64,000 bases of DNA from Rhizosaccharibacter radicis. Lineage in GTDB: Bacteria > Pseudomonadota > Alphaproteobacteria > Acetobacterales > Acetobacteraceae. The stretch is from contig JAMZEJ010000008.1 in assembly GCA_024508355.1 (NCBI GenBank), positions 215,700 through 279,699 on the forward strand, read 5' to 3'. A program made the position numbers and the translations under genes. Every line of letters begins with the position of its first letter. Within the stretch, counting starts at the first letter, position 1. Below, piece after piece: positions 62,414-64,000 of the stretch. Under the pieces are notes generated by a model. The model had not been told where the DNA came from and did no database searches. It was given only the letters and a program-made list of their open reading frames with translations.

Positions 62414-64000
62414 ATGTCCGATAATCCCCAAACCGAACTGACTAATACAACGGTATTTGTAGGAGGAGCATCGTCTCTGGACCAAATTACAGATCCAGCC
62501 GTAGCTGCTGCCCTTACAGCATCGCATAATATCGGTTTGTATGGACACGTAAACGGCATATTAGACATAGACATCAAAAATAAGACCTCTCAGGTACTAA
62601 ATGTACTGACCGGCACAGGTTCTGGAGTCGCTGAGTTGGGTGTTGATCTTGGTTTCTCAAATGGATCAATATTGGTAACTAATAACACTGATCAAGCCTG
62701 CAATGTTTTTGTAGGCGACATTCTCAGTGATAGCTCCGGAAATCTCTTCCAGGTTCTTAATAATGTTCATGATGCTCCAATATCCTACGACTATACATCT
62801 GGCAAGTATATTTATAATATCGCTGCTCACGCAAGTTATACACTTCGCATTGAAGCTTTGTCCCTCGGAACATCTTCGAACATAAGTCCGAATTCCACGC
62901 TCAAATTCATAAACAGCCCGAATTTGAGCGCAGTTAGTATTGCAGGGACTACCCTGGGTGAGGCATGGACAAGTCTAAACCAGAACGCACTGTTACAGAC
63001 GTATCAGAACGACGATGGTTCATACCGAACAGGACCGGGTTTCTTCTCCAACAGCAATGGTCAATATACCACCATATTCAATATGCAGGGATACAGTCCC
63101 GCTGAAGCGAATGTTAATTGTATCGATAATTGGTCATGGACGGAAAATGACCTGTCATCTTGGAAAGCCTACGTAGACAACGCGCGCGCTTTGGGAATTA
63201 TGAATCTGGCTCCGATATTCGGAGACAATGGCTACAGCGCTGATCTCAGTCTACCGTTTTCCGAGTCTCCCTGGTATGACACTCTAAGGCAGGCAGCGCT
63301 ATACGGGGGTGGCCTTAGCTTTGATGTAGTGCCCAACTATGCCTTCAATCGTGCACCTGATTATTTGATCAATATAGTTCAGCAGATCCAATGGGCTAGA
63401 GACAATGGACTGCGCACGTCTATTATCATATCTCCAAGTAATGTGGATGATTCTACTAATGATCAAGATAGCACGCTTTTCCAGCAGACAAAGAGACTGG
63501 TAGACTATTTAAGCGAAGCTGACGCTCTCCCTAGCCAGTTCATCGTGGAGAACTATCATTCAGACGGCTCGGGCAACAATTTTTTAACACCAACGGTCAA
63601 CAGTCTTACCTCAGTAGCTCAGTATCTAGCTGGTATAAGCCTTACTTCCTCCAATTCAGAGGTGGGTTTAGAGACGAGCGGCAGTAACACCGCTTCTACG
63701 CTGATCGTCACGGGCCAGCCACCTCAACAGAATATTCTGAAATCTACCAATATATTCAGCGGAGTATCAGTATTCTCAAAGACAGACTCGTCTTCTATTA
63801 CAGTCAAAGTGGTTGTCGATAATGACAACCTCGGAGATCTTAAGTCAAGCACCGGAAGTCTGTCTTTTACTGGGAGTGCCGCTCAAATCTCGGATTTCAT
63901 CAGGGGTTTGACGTTCGATCCGATTTCAGGCGCCACCGGATCAGAAAACGTAGTAATCCGAGTGGACGATGGCAATACTCCGATATACACGACAACGCGG
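62414..64000 (+). CDS. N-terminal part of a very large secreted repeat protein (runs off window)
   Basis: Continuous frame of 529 codons without stop, truncated by the window edge. There is no signal peptide: the product starts M-S-D-N-P-Q-T-E-L-T-N-T. Residues 1-190 are Asn/Ser/Thr-rich and beta-like. Residues about 230-400 look like a barrel-type enzyme module: W-T-E-N-D-L-S-S-W-K-A-Y at 242-253, then G-I-M-N-L-A-P-I-F-G, G-G-G-L-S-F-D-V-V-P, T-S-I-I-I-S-P and F-I-V-E-N-Y-H with E379. From about 455 an Ig/cadherin-like repeat starts (V-D-N-D-N-L, F-T-G-S-A-A-Q-I, V-I-R-V-D-D-G-N). That last style is what I recall from giant surface proteins of acetic acid bacteria. Glycan hydrolase or adhesin roles are inference. 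Codon use is AT-rich and unlike the rest of the window. Confidence 0.8.
   Translation, partial: MSDNPQTELTNTTVFVGGASSLDQITDPAVAAALTASHNIGLYGHVNGILDIDIKNKTSQVLNVLTGTGSGVAELGVDLGFSNGSILVTNNTDQACNVFVGDILSDSSGNLFQVLNNVHDAPISYDYTSGKYIYNIAAHASYTLRIEALSLGTSSNISPNSTLKFINSPNLSAVSIAGTTLGEAWTSLNQNALLQTYQNDDGSYRTGPGFFSNSNGQYTTIFNMQGYSPAEANVNCIDNWSWTENDLSSWKAYVDNARALGIMNLAPIFGDNGYSADLSLPFSESPWYDTLRQAALYGGGLSFDVVPNYAFNRAPDYLINIVQQIQWARDNGLRTSIIISPSNVDDSTNDQDSTLFQQTKRLVDYLSEADALPSQFIVENYHSDGSGNNFLTPTVNSLTSVAQYLAGISLTSSNSEVGLETSGSNTASTLIVTGQPPQQNILKSTNIFSGVSVFSKTDSSSITVKVVVDNDNLGDLKSSTGSLSFTGSAAQISDFIRGLTFDPISGATGSENVVIRVDDGNTPIYTTTR

Noticed and set aside
62377..62577. Minus-strand frame of 66 codons at the start of the AT-rich region
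   Set aside because: Overlaps the long plus-strand frame, which has consistent coding character and no stop.

Overview
The window is high-GC bacterial chromosome for about 61 kb. The gene set fits an alphaproteobacterium, most likely an acetic-acid-type member of Rhodospirillales (Acetobacteraceae). Support comes from the accB-accC pair after aroQ, ctaA next to tldD, an alphaproteobacterial-type uracil-DNA glycosylase, mlaFE, hldE-gmk, copCD and the style of the repeat protein at the right edge. This assignment is inference from family resemblance, since no database search was run. No rRNA, tRNA, CRISPR array or prophage was seen.

Layout. 0-2.7 kb: an unusual class A beta-lactamase, a membrane-anchored SDR and a 54-residue lipoprotein. 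2.7-6.2 kb (minus strand): a TPR protein, ispE and a small unknown. 6.6-9.6 kb: a UDG-family protein and a soluble lytic transglycosylase. 9.6-19.6 kb: a LysR regulator divergent from an alpha/beta hydrolase, a CBS/CorC membrane protein, copC-copD, a degenerate LytM protein, an ornithine/lysine decarboxylase, a YihY-type membrane protein and RlpA. 20-27 kb: aroQ-accB-accC, an exported nucleoside hydrolase divergent from an exported amidohydrolase, sthA and apt. 27-42 kb: a hybrid histidine kinase, a TVP38-type protein, ctaA, tldD, two MFS transporters, a DUF1217-like protein, radA, and mlaE-mlaF with an exported unknown.

42.6-47.5 kb is a nucleotide-sugar cluster (galE, UDP-glucuronate/xylose synthase, ugd, a GT61-type glycosyltransferase) able to supply UDP-Gal, UDP-GlcA and UDP-Xyl for a surface polysaccharide. 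dnaB, an AGE-type isomerase, gmk-hldE (LPS heptose), a second SDR and a cation/proton antiporter follow. From about 55.4 kb base composition falls: a TonB-dependent receptor with a co-directional lipoprotein, then purD and xseA.

An intact IS3-family element (60927-62139) abuts the xseA stop codon and has no matching target duplication. Beyond it the DNA becomes AT-rich and holds a single reading frame from 62414 that is open to the window edge (529 codons, no stop). It looks like the N-terminal part of a very large secreted repeat protein carrying a barrel-like module. It is the most distinctive item in the window.
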